DNA of 64,000 nt from Mycolicibacterium iranicum (GTDB lineage Bacteria; Actinomycetota; Actinomycetes; Mycobacteriales; Mycobacteriaceae), in contig NZ_LWCS01000001.1 of NCBI RefSeq assembly GCF_001650495.1, positions 396,826-460,825 of the forward strand, read 5' to 3'. Positions 8,555 through 16,985 of this stretch are shown piece after piece (the stretch's first letter is position 1; each line of letters begins with the position of its first letter). The position numbers were made by a program, and so were the translations under genes. Below the pieces are notes generated by a model. The model searched no databases and was not told the origin of the DNA. It saw only the letters and a program-made list of their open reading frames with translations.

Positions 8555-10906
8555 ATGACAGATCCGGTGCCGGATTTCGGTCGCGAGTTGCTCGCTTGTG
8601 CGGTCGAAGGCACCCCCGCCGACGAGCACCCGCTGCGCCATGTCGCGGACCTGGCGCCGAGGCGTGCGAGAACGCACGCGTGGCCATCCTGGGTAGACCC
8701 AGATGTGGTGCGGGCGTTCCATGATCGTGGCGTCGAGTCGCTGTGGTCCCATCAACTGGCCGCGGCGGAGCTCGCCCGCGACGGGCGCCATGTGGTGCTG
8801 AGCACAGGCACCGCGTCCGGCAAGTCGCTGGCCTACCAGCTACCCATATTGACGGGTTTGAAGGACAACCCTCGGTCACGGGTGCTCTACCTGTCCCCCA
8901 CCAAGGCACTCGGACACGACCAGTTGCGCGCCGCCGCATCGTTGACGGCCTCAATCCCCGACCTGAACGACGTGGCGCCGACGGCCTACGACGGAGACAC
9001 TCCCTCGGAGGTGCGCCGCTTCGCGCGGGAACGGTCGCGATGGATCTTTTCCAACCCCGACATGATCCACATGTCCCTGATGCGCAATCACGCGCGCTGG
9101 GCGGTGTTTCTGCGCAACCTCCAATACGTCGTCGTCGACGAATGTCATTATTACCGAGGGATTTTCGGCTCCAATGTGGCCATGGTGCTACGCCGGCTGT
9201 TGCGGCTGTGCGCGCGGTATTCGCCGGCTGAGCGCATGCCCACGGTCATCTTCGCCAGCGCGACGACGTCGCAGCCCGCGGCGACCGCGTCGGAGTTGAT
9301 CGGCCAGACGGTGGCGGAGGTGACCGAGGACGGCTCACCCCAGGGCGGCCGTACCGTTGCGCTGTGGGAGCCGGCCCTGCTGCCCGACCTGTTGGGCGAG
9401 AACGGCGCTCCGGTGCGGCGTTCCGCCGGCGCCGAAGCCGCCAGGGTGATGGCCGACCTGATGGCTGAGGGAGCACGCACGTTGACGTTCGTGCGCTCCC
9501 GCCGCGGAGCCGAACTCGCAGCGCTCGGCGCCAGGGCCCGGCTGGCCGACACCGCACCCCATTTGGCGGAGCAGGTCGCGTCGTACCGCGCGGGATATCT
9601 CGCCGAGGACCGCCGCGAACTCGAGCACGCACTCGCCGACGGCAGGCTGCGCGGGATGGCGACCACAAACGCGCTGGAGCTCGGAGTCGACATCGCGGGC
9701 CTCGATGCCGTTGTGCTGGCCGGCTTTCCGGGAACCGTCGCATCGTTCTGGCAGCAGGCCGGCCGCGCGGGCAGGCGCGGGCAAGGAGCGCTGATCGTCC
9801 TCATCGCTCGCGATGATCCGCTGGACACCTACCTGGTGCACCACCCGGCGGCGCTGCTCGACAAACCCATTGAGCGGGTGGTGATAGACCCCGCGAACCC
9901 GTACGTGCTGGGACCTCAGCTGCTCTGCGCGGCAACAGAATTGCCATTGACCGACGCCGAGGTGCGCATGTGGGATGCCGAGGCGGTGGCCGCAGCCCTC
10001 GTCGATGACGGACTGCTGCGCCGTCGCGCCGGCGGATACTTTCCCGCCCCGGGACTGGACCCGCACCCCGCTGTGGACATCCGCGGCTCCGGCGGTGGGC
10101 AGATCGCAATCCTGGAAGCGGCCACGGGACGAATGCTCGGCAGCGCGGGGGCGGCCCAGGCCCCGGCATCGGTGCATCCTGGCGCCGTTTATCTGCATCA
10201 GGGCGAGAGTTATGTCGTCGATTCCCTCGATTTCGAGGACGGGATCGCCTTCGTGCACGCCGAGGACCCCGGTTACACGACATTCGCACGCGAGATCACC
10301 GGCATCACCGTCACCGGACCGGGGCAACGCACCCAACACGGGCCCGTCACCGTCGGCCTGGTCCCCGTGTGTGTCAGCAACACCGTGACCGGATATCTGC
10401 GCCGGCGCCTCGACGGCGAGGTGATCGACTACGTCGAACTGGAGATGCCGACACGAAACCTGGAGACGATGGCGGTGATGTGCACCGTTACTCCGGAAGC
10501 ACTGCAGGACAACGGAATAGATCAACTACGGGTACCGGGTTCGTTGCACGCTGCCGAGCACGCCGCGATCGGACTGCTACCGCTGATGGCCAGCTGCGAC
10601 CGCGGCGACATCGGAGGCGTGTCGACGGCGGTCGGCCCGGTCGACGGCCTGCCGACGATCTTCGTTTACGACGGCCACCCGGGCGGCGCCGGCTTCGCCG
10701 CCCGCGGGTTCCACACGCTGAGCCAGTGGTGGGAGGCGACCGCGTCGGCCATCGAGGCATGCGAATGTTCTACCGGGTGCCCGTCGTGTGTTCAGTCACC
10801 GAAATGCGGCAACGGCAACGACCCACTCGACAAACCCGGAGCCGTGCGCGTGTTGCGCCTGGTCACGGGCGCCCTGGCGGCGAATGACGGTATCGGCCAT
10901 CGGTAG
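8555..10906 (+). CDS. DEAD/DEAH-box helicase with C-terminal DUF1998 (DECH helicase, MrfA/Hrq1-like)
   Basis: Superfamily 2 helicase of 783 aa. The start is ATG 8555, preceded by AGAAGGG; an upstream ATG at 8450 gives a non-conserved extension. Walker A STGTASGKS is near residue 85, the DECH box (VVDECHYY) near 195, then SATTSQ (motif III), TNALELGVDIAGLD and QQAGRAGRRGQ (motif VI). The C-terminus has four cysteines in CECSTGCPSCVQSPKCGNGN, the zinc-binding DUF1998 signature. Family members of the MrfA type act in DNA-damage repair (mitomycin) with 3'-5' polarity. It lies beside the Tad operon, as in other actinobacteria, where families are named 'helicase/secretion neighborhood'; the functional link is unknown. 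Confidence 0.9.
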   Translation: MTDPVPDFGRELLACAVEGTPADEHPLRHVADLAPRRARTHAWPSWVDPDVVRAFHDRGVESLWSHQLAAAELARDGRHVVLSTGTASGKSLAYQLPILTGLKDNPRSRVLYLSPTKALGHDQLRAAASLTASIPDLNDVAPTAYDGDTPSEVRRFARERSRWIFSNPDMIHMSLMRNHARWAVFLRNLQYVVVDECHYYRGIFGSNVAMVLRRLLRLCARYSPAERMPTVIFASATTSQPAATASELIGQTVAEVTEDGSPQGGRTVALWEPALLPDLLGENGAPVRRSAGAEAARVMADLMAEGARTLTFVRSRRGAELAALGARARLADTAPHLAEQVASYRAGYLAEDRRELEHALADGRLRGMATTNALELGVDIAGLDAVVLAGFPGTVASFWQQAGRAGRRGQGALIVLIARDDPLDTYLVHHPAALLDKPIERVVIDPANPYVLGPQLLCAATELPLTDAEVRMWDAEAVAAALVDDGLLRRRAGGYFPAPGLDPHPAVDIRGSGGGQIAILEAATGRMLGSAGAAQAPASVHPGAVYLHQGESYVVDSLDFEDGIAFVHAEDPGYTTFAREITGITVTGPGQRTQHGPVTVGLVPVCVSNTVTGYLRRRLDGEVIDYVELEMPTRNLETMAVMCTVTPEALQDNGIDQLRVPGSLHAAEHAAIGLLPLMASCDRGDIGGVSTAVGPVDGLPTIFVYDGHPGGAGFAARGFHTLSQWWEATASAIEACECSTGCPSCVQSPKCGNGNDPLDKPGAVRVLRLVTGALAANDGIGHR

Positions 10907-10915
10907 GATCTGCCC

Positions 10916-11947
10916 ATGACCCACGACTGGCTGCTCGTGGAAACACTGGGCACCGTGCCTGTCGTCGTCGCACATGGCTCCCACACCAAAGACCAGATTC
11001 CGATCGGCACCTTCCTGCGGCGCAGCCCCCACCTGATGGCGATCCAGACCGCCATCGGCGAAACAGTGCGTGGTGCGACCGGCCTGAGCAGCATCACACC
11101 CAAGAACGACCGAGTGATCCGGACCGAGGTGGTCCAGATGTCTGACGGCCGCATCCACGGCGTACAGATATGGCTTGGAGCGCCCGACGAAGCGCCGCCC
11201 GAGCGCCCGCTGGTGGGCCCACTGATGTGGGACCTGACCGCGGGCACCGCGACCGATACCGTCGAATCCCTTCAGGTCGGTGGATGGGATCCGGCCAGGC
11301 AGATGACCCACGGGCGCGCGTTCGCCGACGACCTGCCGCGCCGCGAATTGAAGCGCAACGAAGCCGAAGTGATCAGCATGGTGATCAATCCGGAAGTGGG
11401 AGTGACCATCTGCGACACCTGGGATGTCGTCGACTATCGCGGCGAGCCGATCACCGTCGGGTTCGTCGCGCGGTCGGTGCCCGAGATTCAGGACGACGGC
11501 AGCGAACGGCTCATCTGCCGCGCGATGAACTGGCGCAGCGTCCGCGAAGGCCCGGGCATCCAGCATGACCTGTTGGCGCAGCGGATCCTCGACGGGCTCG
11601 CGCAGCCGGGTGTGCACCGGGCCCTTGTGGACCCGAAGAACTGGACGCTGTTGAAGTGGCTGGACGACCCGGTGCCGTTCTTCGACTGGCGCGCAGGCAT
11701 GGTCCGCGAGCAGGCCGTCCATCCTCATGATCGGCAGACGATGAAGCGGATGGCCACCGACTTCGACACCGGCGCCGCCAGCGGCGTGCTGCGGATGGCC
11801 GGCAATCGCGGCGGCTGGACCCCGGTTCACGTGACGGTCAACCGTGTCGAACTGGGTAAGGGCATCCACGCCGGCCTGGCGTCGCTGCGACTGCCGACAA
11901 CGGCCGAGCTCAGCGCAGCTGGTATCGACGAGCGCACCGATTCGTAA
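10916..11947 (+). CDS. Rv3651-like protein (tandem PAS-family fold)
   Basis: 343 aa, soluble, no signal peptide. It resembles the mycobacterial Rv3651 family, which I recall as having a tandem PAS-type fold without a catalytic domain. Three segments are visible: an N-terminal GAF/PAS-like unit (residues ~1-100), a middle unit around FVARSVPEIQDDG, and a C-terminal unit around PVHVTVNRVELG. The start is 9 nt after the helicase stop with a GGTAGGA ribosome site, so the two genes are probably co-transcribed. PE_PGRS genes that follow Rv3651 in M. tuberculosis are absent: the next gene is the end of the Tad operon. Ligand unknown. Confidence 0.75.
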   Translation: MTHDWLLVETLGTVPVVVAHGSHTKDQIPIGTFLRRSPHLMAIQTAIGETVRGATGLSSITPKNDRVIRTEVVQMSDGRIHGVQIWLGAPDEAPPERPLVGPLMWDLTAGTATDTVESLQVGGWDPARQMTHGRAFADDLPRRELKRNEAEVISMVINPEVGVTICDTWDVVDYRGEPITVGFVARSVPEIQDDGSERLICRAMNWRSVREGPGIQHDLLAQRILDGLAQPGVHRALVDPKNWTLLKWLDDPVPFFDWRAGMVREQAVHPHDRQTMKRMATDFDTGAASGVLRMAGNRGGWTPVHVTVNRVELGKGIHAGLASLRLPTTAELSAAGIDERTDS

Positions 11948-12034
11948 GCGCGCTGCGGCAACGACAATGCGCAGAACCCAGGCGTGAAGTCCTGATCGGG
12001 GCGCGCCGTGGCCTCGCGCCTGAATCCGTCGCGA

Positions 12035-12376
12035 CTAACCCGGCCCGGCGCGGGCGACGGCGCGGGCGTGCGCGGTCCGGAAGAGCCGCAGGGAGACCCG
12101 GGCCTCCACCGTCACAGTCAGATCGAGATCGTCGACTGAACAGCCCACGGCAGCCGTCGCCATCCGCTGAGCTATCGCCGACGCCCGCGCGCACGCCTGC
12201 GCAATGCCGGCAGGCACCGTCGCCGCGCCGGCGAGCGCAGCGAGGTCGGCGGCCGCCTGGGCCCGATGACGTCCCACCACAGACGCGCCGATCTGTGCTG
12301 CGCCGACCGTAACCGCCACCAGCACCGCACACATCGCGGCCGCAACCATGCTCGCCGAGCCCCGCTCACCGTCCAC
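12035..12376 (-). CDS. TadE-like pseudopilin (Rv3654c family)
   Basis: Last gene of the Tad operon, 113 aa from GTG 12374-12376. One N-terminal hydrophobic helix (MVAAAMCAVLVAVTVGAAQIG) preceded by a short polar leader, then an Ala-rich helical region (HRAQAAADLAALAGAA) typical of TadE/TadG-like minor pilins in 'helicase/secretion neighborhood' loci. The C-terminal part is basic. It overlaps the preceding TadE gene by 11 nt. The frame stays open upstream to 12694, but that part is out of frame with the real TadE gene. It is longer than Rv3654c (84 aa as I recall), mainly at the C-terminus. Confidence 0.7.
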   Translation of the reverse strand: MDGERGSASMVAAAMCAVLVAVTVGAAQIGASVVGRHRAQAAADLAALAGAATVPAGIAQACARASAIAQRMATAAVGCSVDDLDLTVTVEARVSLRLFRTAHARAVARAGPG

Positions 12377-12698
12377 CCTCCTCGGCGGCGGAAACACCCT
12401 CGGCACCGATCGACACCATCGGCAACAGCGCCGATCTCGTAGTGACCCTCGCCACGACGAAATCGCCGTCGCGCCGAATATCGATGACCGCGTCGGGCGG
12501 TGCGATGCCTTGCGCAGTGCGCGTCGCCGATGCGGCATCGCCTCGCGCTGCCAGCCGCGCGGCCTCGCGCGCCGCGTCGATGCACCGCACCTGCATGCTG
12601 ATCGCGGTGAGTCCGGCCAGACAGACTGCCAGGACGGCCACCAGCGCCACCACCGCGAATGCCGCTTCGGCAGTGGCGATTCCGGCATCGTCACTCAG
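12366..12698 (-). CDS. TadE-like pseudopilin (Rv3655c family), apparent CTG start
   Basis: 110 aa. The N-terminus DDAG-IATAEAAFAVVALVAV looks like a type IV prepilin processing site: Gly at the cut and Glu at position +5, then a hydrophobic helix; the rest (CIDAAREAARLAARGD) is typical TadE. In this frame no ATG, GTG or TTG occurs between the TadE body and codons far upstream, inside the pilin and TadC genes. The only plausible start is CTG at 12696-12698, whose CTGA overlaps the pilin TGA stop exactly as the other junctions of the operon overlap. Alternatives are a sequencing error or frameshifting from the pilin gene. Inferred role: minor pilin or envelope component of the Tad system. Confidence 0.65.
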   Translation of the reverse strand: MSDDAGIATAEAAFAVVALVAVLAVCLAGLTAISMQVRCIDAAREAARLAARGDAASATRTAQGIAPPDAVIDIRRDGDFVVARVTTRSALLPMVSIGAEGVSAAEEGGR

Positions 12699-12898
12699 AC
12701 GTTCGTGCTCAGAGCCCGGTTGATGATGTTGGTCAGCGCGGTGACGATCGAATCTCCCGTGACCACCGTGTAGAGGATTGCCCCGAACGCGGCCGCGGCA
12801 ATGGTGCCTATCGCGTACTCGACCGTCGACATCCCGTCGTCGGCAACCGCGAGCACGATCAACCGTGTCCGAAGATCCTGAAGGCGTTGTCTCACCAC
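12695..12898 (-). CDS. Flp-type pilin (DUF4244, Rv3656c family)
   Basis: 67 aa from GTG 12896-12898, chosen because AAAGGAG lies 5 nt upstream; a GTG at 12920-12922 overlapping the TadC stop would add 8 residues. The sequence DDG-MSTVEYAIGTIAAAAFG has a class III prepilin cleavage site (Gly followed by Glu at +5) and one long hydrophobic helix, the standard Flp major pilin plan. The C-terminus TNIINRALSTNV is short. It is expected to be cut by a prepilin peptidase, which is not encoded in this window, and assembled by the TadA/B/C machine upstream. Confidence 0.8.
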   Translation of the reverse strand: MVRQRLQDLRTRLIVLAVADDGMSTVEYAIGTIAAAAFGAILYTVVTGDSIVTALTNIINRALSTNV

Positions 12899-12918
12899 TG
12901 TTTCTCCTTTGCATTCCG

Positions 12919-13491
12919 TCACAGCACTCCTGTTTGCAGAACTTCACCGGCGAGTCCTGCGACCACGGGCACGATGCCCAGACACAGGAATGCCGGGAGG
13001 TAACAAAGCCCGAGAGGGCCGGCCATCAATACCGAGGCCCGCTCGGCTCTCGCGCTCGCCGCGTCGGACGCCTCGCCGCGCAGTTGAACGGCCAGATCCT
13101 CGACACCGTGGGCAAGCGCGCTACCCGATGCCGCCGAACGCCTGGCCATCCGTAGGAAGGCCTGCAGATGACCGTCCGCCGCACTCGCCGGACTTGCCCA
13201 GGCGTGCGCGGGTTCAGCGCCGAGCGCGAGAAGGTCGGCGGCTCGCTGCAGCAGCGTCGCCATCTCCGTGGGCGCAGATTCGGCGACTGCCGCCGCGGCT
13301 GTTGAGACCGCCATGCCGGATCGCAGGCACGCTGCAAGTACGTCGAGGCTTGCCGCTACGGCGAGAGGGTCCTCGTCCGGTTCCCGTCTCTGCGCGTCGC
13401 CGGAGGCCGCCAGGCCACTCCGCATCCTGGTGAGCGATACCGGGGGCAGCGCGAGAACCGCCGCGGCGAGAAGTACCGCAGACCAGATCAC
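12919..13491 (-). CDS. Type II secretion F-domain protein TadC-like (Rv3657c family)
   Basis: 190 aa, start GTG 13489-13491 overlapping the TadB stop in a GTGA junction. It has an N-terminal membrane helix (VIWSAVLLAAAVLAL), a cytosolic helical T2SF core (LAACLRSGMAVSTAAAAVAE, AFLRMARRSAASGSAL) and two C-terminal membrane helices (LCYLPAFLCLGIVPVVAGL). It should act as the inner-membrane platform together with TadB. The long open frame upstream of the chosen start is antisense shadow. The size matches the M. tuberculosis orthologue. Confidence 0.85.
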   Translation of the reverse strand: MIWSAVLLAAAVLALPPVSLTRMRSGLAASGDAQRREPDEDPLAVAASLDVLAACLRSGMAVSTAAAAVAESAPTEMATLLQRAADLLALGAEPAHAWASPASAADGHLQAFLRMARRSAASGSALAHGVEDLAVQLRGEASDAASARAERASVLMAGPLGLCYLPAFLCLGIVPVVAGLAGEVLQTGVL

Positions 13492-14276
13492 GCCAGTACC
13501 CGCGACGTGATCCGGTCCGACCACATCAGGCCGCAGCAGACGAACAGCGTCCCGGCCACCAACAGCCATCCCCCGAATCCGCCAGACATCAACAGGGTGA
13601 GCGGCTCGGCTCCGATGGCGTGACCGAGGAGCACGCCCAGAAGTGGAAGGCACGCCAGTATCGCGGCCGTGGCCCGCGCACCGGCCATTCCCGCCTCGAC
13701 GCGGCCACGGAATCGCTCCCGTTCGGTGATGTCCCGTTGCGCGGCCTGCATGAGCGTCGCGATCGCCAGACCGTGCGTTTGCGCCAGCTGCCAGCACACC
13801 GCGAGGCGATTCCAGTGTCCTGGTGACGCCGACGATTCACCCTCGGTCCGCAGCCCCTCCGCGACGTCGGCGCCCAAGACGGCGCGTGCCGCCACCGCCC
13901 CCAGCGAGGCCGCCGTCGGGCCATCTGCCTCTTGAGCGGCAGCATCGATCGCGGCCACCGGGTGGGCGCCGATACGCAGCTCTCCGACCAGGACGTCGAG
14001 AACCCCCTGCAACGAGGCCCCCTCCTCGGCACGCCGGCGTCGCCGCGCCGCGATCCGGCGCCGGACAAGCAACGTGCCGAACAGCATTCCCAGCGCCACC
14101 GCCACCATCGGTGTCGAGATCAGCGACACGGCCACGCATGCCGCCGCCGCGGCCGCGGGCGCGGGCAGTGCCTTTCGCCGCCGGGCGACCGACAGCAGCG
14201 CTCGGGCGCGCCACCGCGCGTCGGCGGGCACGAGCAGCACGGCCAACGCCAGGGCCAGCGCCGACGCCGCGGTCAC
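13488..14276 (-). CDS. Type II secretion F-domain protein TadB-like (Rv3658c family)
   Basis: 262 aa, start GTG 14274-14276 overlapping the tadA TGA (GTGA). Two N-terminal membrane segments (LALALAVLLVP; AAACVAVSLISTPMVAVALG) are followed by a basic loop RRRIAARRRRRAEEG, the T2SF core (LQGVLDVLVGELRIGAHPVAAID; AQRDITERERFRGRV) and two C-terminal membrane helices. Inner-membrane platform partner of TadC. The basic loop facing the cytosol fits a contact with the TadA ATPase. Confidence 0.87.
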   Translation of the reverse strand: MTAASALALALAVLLVPADARWRARALLSVARRRKALPAPAAAAAACVAVSLISTPMVAVALGMLFGTLLVRRRIAARRRRRAEEGASLQGVLDVLVGELRIGAHPVAAIDAAAQEADGPTAASLGAVAARAVLGADVAEGLRTEGESSASPGHWNRLAVCWQLAQTHGLAIATLMQAAQRDITERERFRGRVEAGMAGARATAAILACLPLLGVLLGHAIGAEPLTLLMSGGFGGWLLVAGTLFVCCGLMWSDRITSRVLA

Positions 14277-15451
14277 GACACCCCCCGCAGGCGGACCATG
14301 TCGCGCAGGGCATCGGCTCCGGACCCGAAACCACGCTCGCAGTGCCAGCAGGAAACGACCTCGACGCGGCCGCCTTCTCCGCGGCGCAGTACCCCCACCT
14401 CGCTGAGCCGTCGGCGCCCCGAACGATCTCTGGCCACATGAAGCACCACCTGAATCGCGGCCGCCAGTTGACTGTGCAGGGCGGTCCGGTCCAGTCCGCC
14501 GAGTGCGGCCAACGCCTCGAACCGGGCAGGCACCTCCGCGGGGCTGTTCGCGTGTACCGTGCCCGAACCCCCGTCGTGACCGGTGTTCAGCGCGGTCAGG
14601 AGGTCGACGACTTCAGCGCCACGAACCTCGCCGATGACGATCCGGTCGGGCCGCATCCGCAGCGCCTGCTTGACCAGATCGCGAACCGTGACTTCGCCCG
14701 CCCCCTCGACGTTGGCGTTGCGGGCCACCAGCTTGACCAGATGCGGATGGTCCGGTGCGAGTTCCGCGGCGTCCTCGACACAGACGATGCGCTCGTGTTC
14801 CGGCACCGCGGCCAAGAGCGCGGCGAGAAGTGTGGTCTTGCCCGCTCCTGTTCCGCCGGAGATGACGAATGCCAGGCGCGCGCTGATCACATCCCGTAAC
14901 AGTGCGGCCGCATCGTCGTCGATGGTGCCCGCGCCGATCAGCGCATCCAGGTTCTGGTTCGCAGGTCGCAGCACCCGCAGTGAAAGGCATGTCCCCGCAG
15001 CCGCGATCGGAGGCAGCACCGCATGCAAGCGGACCGTCAGCGCACCTCCCGGATCACCGGCGCTCAGACCGCGGAGATGGCCGTCCACCCAAGGTTGGGC
15101 TTCGTCGAGGCGGCGGCCCGCGCTCAACGCCAACCGCTGCGCCAGCCTGCGGACAGCCGCCTCATCAGCGAATCGCACCGAGGCCCGCCGCAGACCCATG
15201 CCGTCGTCGATCCAGACCGAGTCCGGTGCGGTCACAAGCACGTCTGTGGTGCCCGGCGCCGACAGCAGCGGCTCCAGAACACCGGCCCCGACCAGCTCTG
15301 TCTGCAGCTCACGCATGCTCGTCAGAACTTCCGCATCGCCGAGCACACCGCCGGACTCAGCTCGGATGGCTGCGGCAACGACGCTGGGGCGCAACGGGAC
15401 CGCCTCTGCTGCGAGACGCTCGCGGACACGCTCGATCAGCGGAACGCTCAT
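14273..15451 (-). CDS. TadA/CpaF-type secretion ATPase (Rv3659c family)
   Basis: 392-aa ATPase that powers pilus assembly or secretion. The start is ATG 15449-15451, overlapping the ssd TGA in an ATGA junction; an in-frame ATG 42 nt further up is inside ssd. Walker A is ISGGTGAGKTTLLAALL near residue 200, the Asp box VCVEDAAELAP, Walker B IVIGEVRGAEV and the His box TGHDGGSGTVHANSP all follow. The N-terminal domain (LIERVRERLAAEAVPLRPS) matches the 'helicase/secretion neighborhood ATPase' family. One protein seems to serve the whole system: no second retraction ATPase is seen. Confidence 0.92.
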   Translation of the reverse strand: MSVPLIERVRERLAAEAVPLRPSVVAAAIRAESGGVLGDAEVLTSMRELQTELVGAGVLEPLLSAPGTTDVLVTAPDSVWIDDGMGLRRASVRFADEAAVRRLAQRLALSAGRRLDEAQPWVDGHLRGLSAGDPGGALTVRLHAVLPPIAAAGTCLSLRVLRPANQNLDALIGAGTIDDDAAALLRDVISARLAFVISGGTGAGKTTLLAALLAAVPEHERIVCVEDAAELAPDHPHLVKLVARNANVEGAGEVTVRDLVKQALRMRPDRIVIGEVRGAEVVDLLTALNTGHDGGSGTVHANSPAEVPARFEALAALGGLDRTALHSQLAAAIQVVLHVARDRSGRRRLSEVGVLRRGEGGRVEVVSCWHCERGFGSGADALRDMVRLRGVS

Positions 15452-16545
15452 GCCGCCAACTCCGTCATGCTCAGCAGCTGCGGGTTCTGGCAAAGGACCG
15501 ACAGCACTTCACGCGCGGCCTTCCCCAGGGGTGACCGCGGCCGGACCTGCAAACCACCGCGCTCCAACGCAGTGTCGATTCCGGGCTGTGGCCGCATGGC
15601 CGCGAGGACCGGCAGACCGACAATCCGCGCGACATCGACCGGCCGCAGGCCACCCGGCGCCGGGCCGCGCACCACCGCCCCGGTGTTCGGATTGGCCGCG
15701 GTGACCCACTGAGCCGTCGCCGCAGCGGCGGCGCACGAGCGCACATCCGCGGAAGTGACCAACACCACAAGGTCCGCCGACGCCACCGCAACCTCGCTGG
15801 CGGCGCTCGGGCGCCGAGCCACATCGCACACCACGGTGACACCGCCGCGACTGCCGGCGTCGATCACCGCGCCCAGGGGTGCGGCGTCGATGTCGTTGCT
15901 GAATCCGTCACCAGACAACACACGGCTCCCCGACAGCACGGTGACCCCGTGCCGCTTCGGAAGTGCGTCGCGAAGCGCCGCATAGCTCACTCGGCCGCCT
16001 GCCAGCGAAAGGTCGGGCCACCGCAGTCCGGGCTGGGTCTCGCTGCCGAGCACCAGGTCGAGACCACCGCTCCACGGATCGCCGTCGACGAGAAGAGATT
16101 CCGCGGCCGCCTGGGCGACCGCCGTTGCGAGAACCGACGCCCCGCCACCGCCACGACCCGCGACGACCGCTACGACAGGACCGCGGGCGCCGGATTCACC
16201 GCCGGTCTCTGTGGCGTCCGCCAGGACCGCCATCAGCTCGCGATCATCGGTCGGCAACGTCACGATCTGTTGCGCACCAATGGCGACAGCGGCTTCCCAA
16301 TCCGCCGGCGCGGGTGGCCCTGTGCTGATCAGAAGGACGCGAGCGCGTCGGGGCAGGCCGCGGGCAGCGCATCGACGCGCGGCGGCCGAATCCACCAACA
16401 CCGCCGCGGCGCTCGTCCAGACGCGTCTGTTCGACGGATCACTCGCCCGCACGATCCGCAGGCCGGCTGCCGCGACCACCCGGTCGATATCGGCGTTGAG
16501 GACTTCGTCATCGACGAGCGCGAGAATCCCGTCCGTGGCGTTCAT
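15448..16545 (-). CDS. ssd: Ssd/CpaE-like septum-site protein, MinD/ParA-related (Rv3660c family)
   Basis: First gene of the Tad operon, 365 aa. An N-terminal receiver-like domain (MNATDGILALVDDEVL to about residue 115) precedes a MinD/ParA-type domain whose P-loop is degenerate: VVAGRGGGGASVLA keeps the glycines but lacks the Lys-Thr of an active KGGxGKT loop. The later Asp motif LLVDGDPWSGGLDLVLG is intact. In M. tuberculosis Ssd affects septum formation and stress responses (family knowledge); in Tad systems CpaE-like proteins place the machine in the cell. The position at the head of the Tad operon favours the second role. Confidence 0.85.
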   Translation of the reverse strand: MNATDGILALVDDEVLNADIDRVVAAAGLRIVRASDPSNRRVWTSAAAVLVDSAAARRCAARGLPRRARVLLISTGPPAPADWEAAVAIGAQQIVTLPTDDRELMAVLADATETGGESGARGPVVAVVAGRGGGGASVLATAVAQAAAESLLVDGDPWSGGLDLVLGSETQPGLRWPDLSLAGGRVSYAALRDALPKRHGVTVLSGSRVLSGDGFSNDIDAAPLGAVIDAGSRGGVTVVCDVARRPSAASEVAVASADLVVLVTSADVRSCAAAAATAQWVTAANPNTGAVVRGPAPGGLRPVDVARIVGLPVLAAMRPQPGIDTALERGGLQVRPRSPLGKAAREVLSVLCQNPQLLSMTELAA

Positions 16546-16728
16546 GGGTCCAACCCTGCGGCGGAATCGAACGGCCCGAAAGGGTCACAGCAAGGATCTG
16601 TGGATCAACTCGGGTCTGTGGACAGATTGCGAATCGACGTATGGACACATTGCGAAGCCGATAGTGAAAACACCATTCCGCAACAAATTGACGTTGAGTG
16701 ATCTATCCGTCTGGCGAAAACACCCCAC

Positions 16729-16824
16729 AAAAGGGACGACCCCCGCCAGGGGGGGAGGAGGCGGAGGTCGTCGTGTATCAGCCCCGGGGGGTCGGGCTGA
16801 TGCACACCCGGCATAAGCCGAGTA
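16729..16824 (-). ncRNA. 6C small RNA (two C-rich hairpin loops; B11 homologue)
   Basis: On the minus strand, between ssd and the SerB-like gene. Stem 1 is ATCAGCCC/GGGCTGAT (16794-16801 with 16777-16784), and its 9-nt loop GACCCCCCG carries six consecutive C. Stem 2 (GACGACC...GGTCGTC, about 16735-16770) holds a run of seven C and is followed by CCTTTT, an intrinsic terminator ending near 16729. A TATAGT -10 box lies 7 nt before the inferred 5' end. The two hairpins with C-rich loops define the actinobacterial 6C RNA, and M. tuberculosis B11 (93 nt) lies in the same place. Known 6C RNAs bind G-rich ribosome sites of target mRNAs. The rest of 16546-16985 shows no gene. Confidence 0.87.
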
Positions 16825-16830
16825 GAGCCC

Positions 16831-16836
16831 ACTATA
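16831..16836 (-). promoter_or_regulatory. -10 box of the 6C RNA
   Basis: TATAGT on the minus strand, close to the TATAAT consensus. A weak TTGCGC lies 19 nt upstream. The inferred transcript start is about 16824. Confidence 0.6.
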
Positions 16837-16973
16837 CACACGCCAGACAGGGCCAGCGCAAGTATCGAATTGGCAACGACTCGGCGCGGCGCGGCGAAAG
16901 ATTACAGATCCAGACAGGTGTCGTGAACTGCCAATTTGTACGATCGAGCACGATCTGTCACGCAACCCACCTC

Positions 16974-16979
16974 TATGCT
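16974..16979 (+). promoter_or_regulatory. -10 box of the SerB-like gene
   Basis: TATGCT, 6 nt before GTG 16986, so transcription probably starts at the start codon (leaderless). Confidence 0.55.
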
Positions 16980-16985
16980 GGCCGT

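Noticed and set aside
9335..10525. 396-aa minus-strand open frame
   Set aside because: Antisense to the helicase; shadow composition.
12377..12694. GTG 12692-12694 as start of a 219-aa fusion with the last TadE-like gene
   Set aside because: In this frame the region opposite the TadE body is Trp/Arg-rich and not protein-like; the TadE frame is clearly the coding one.
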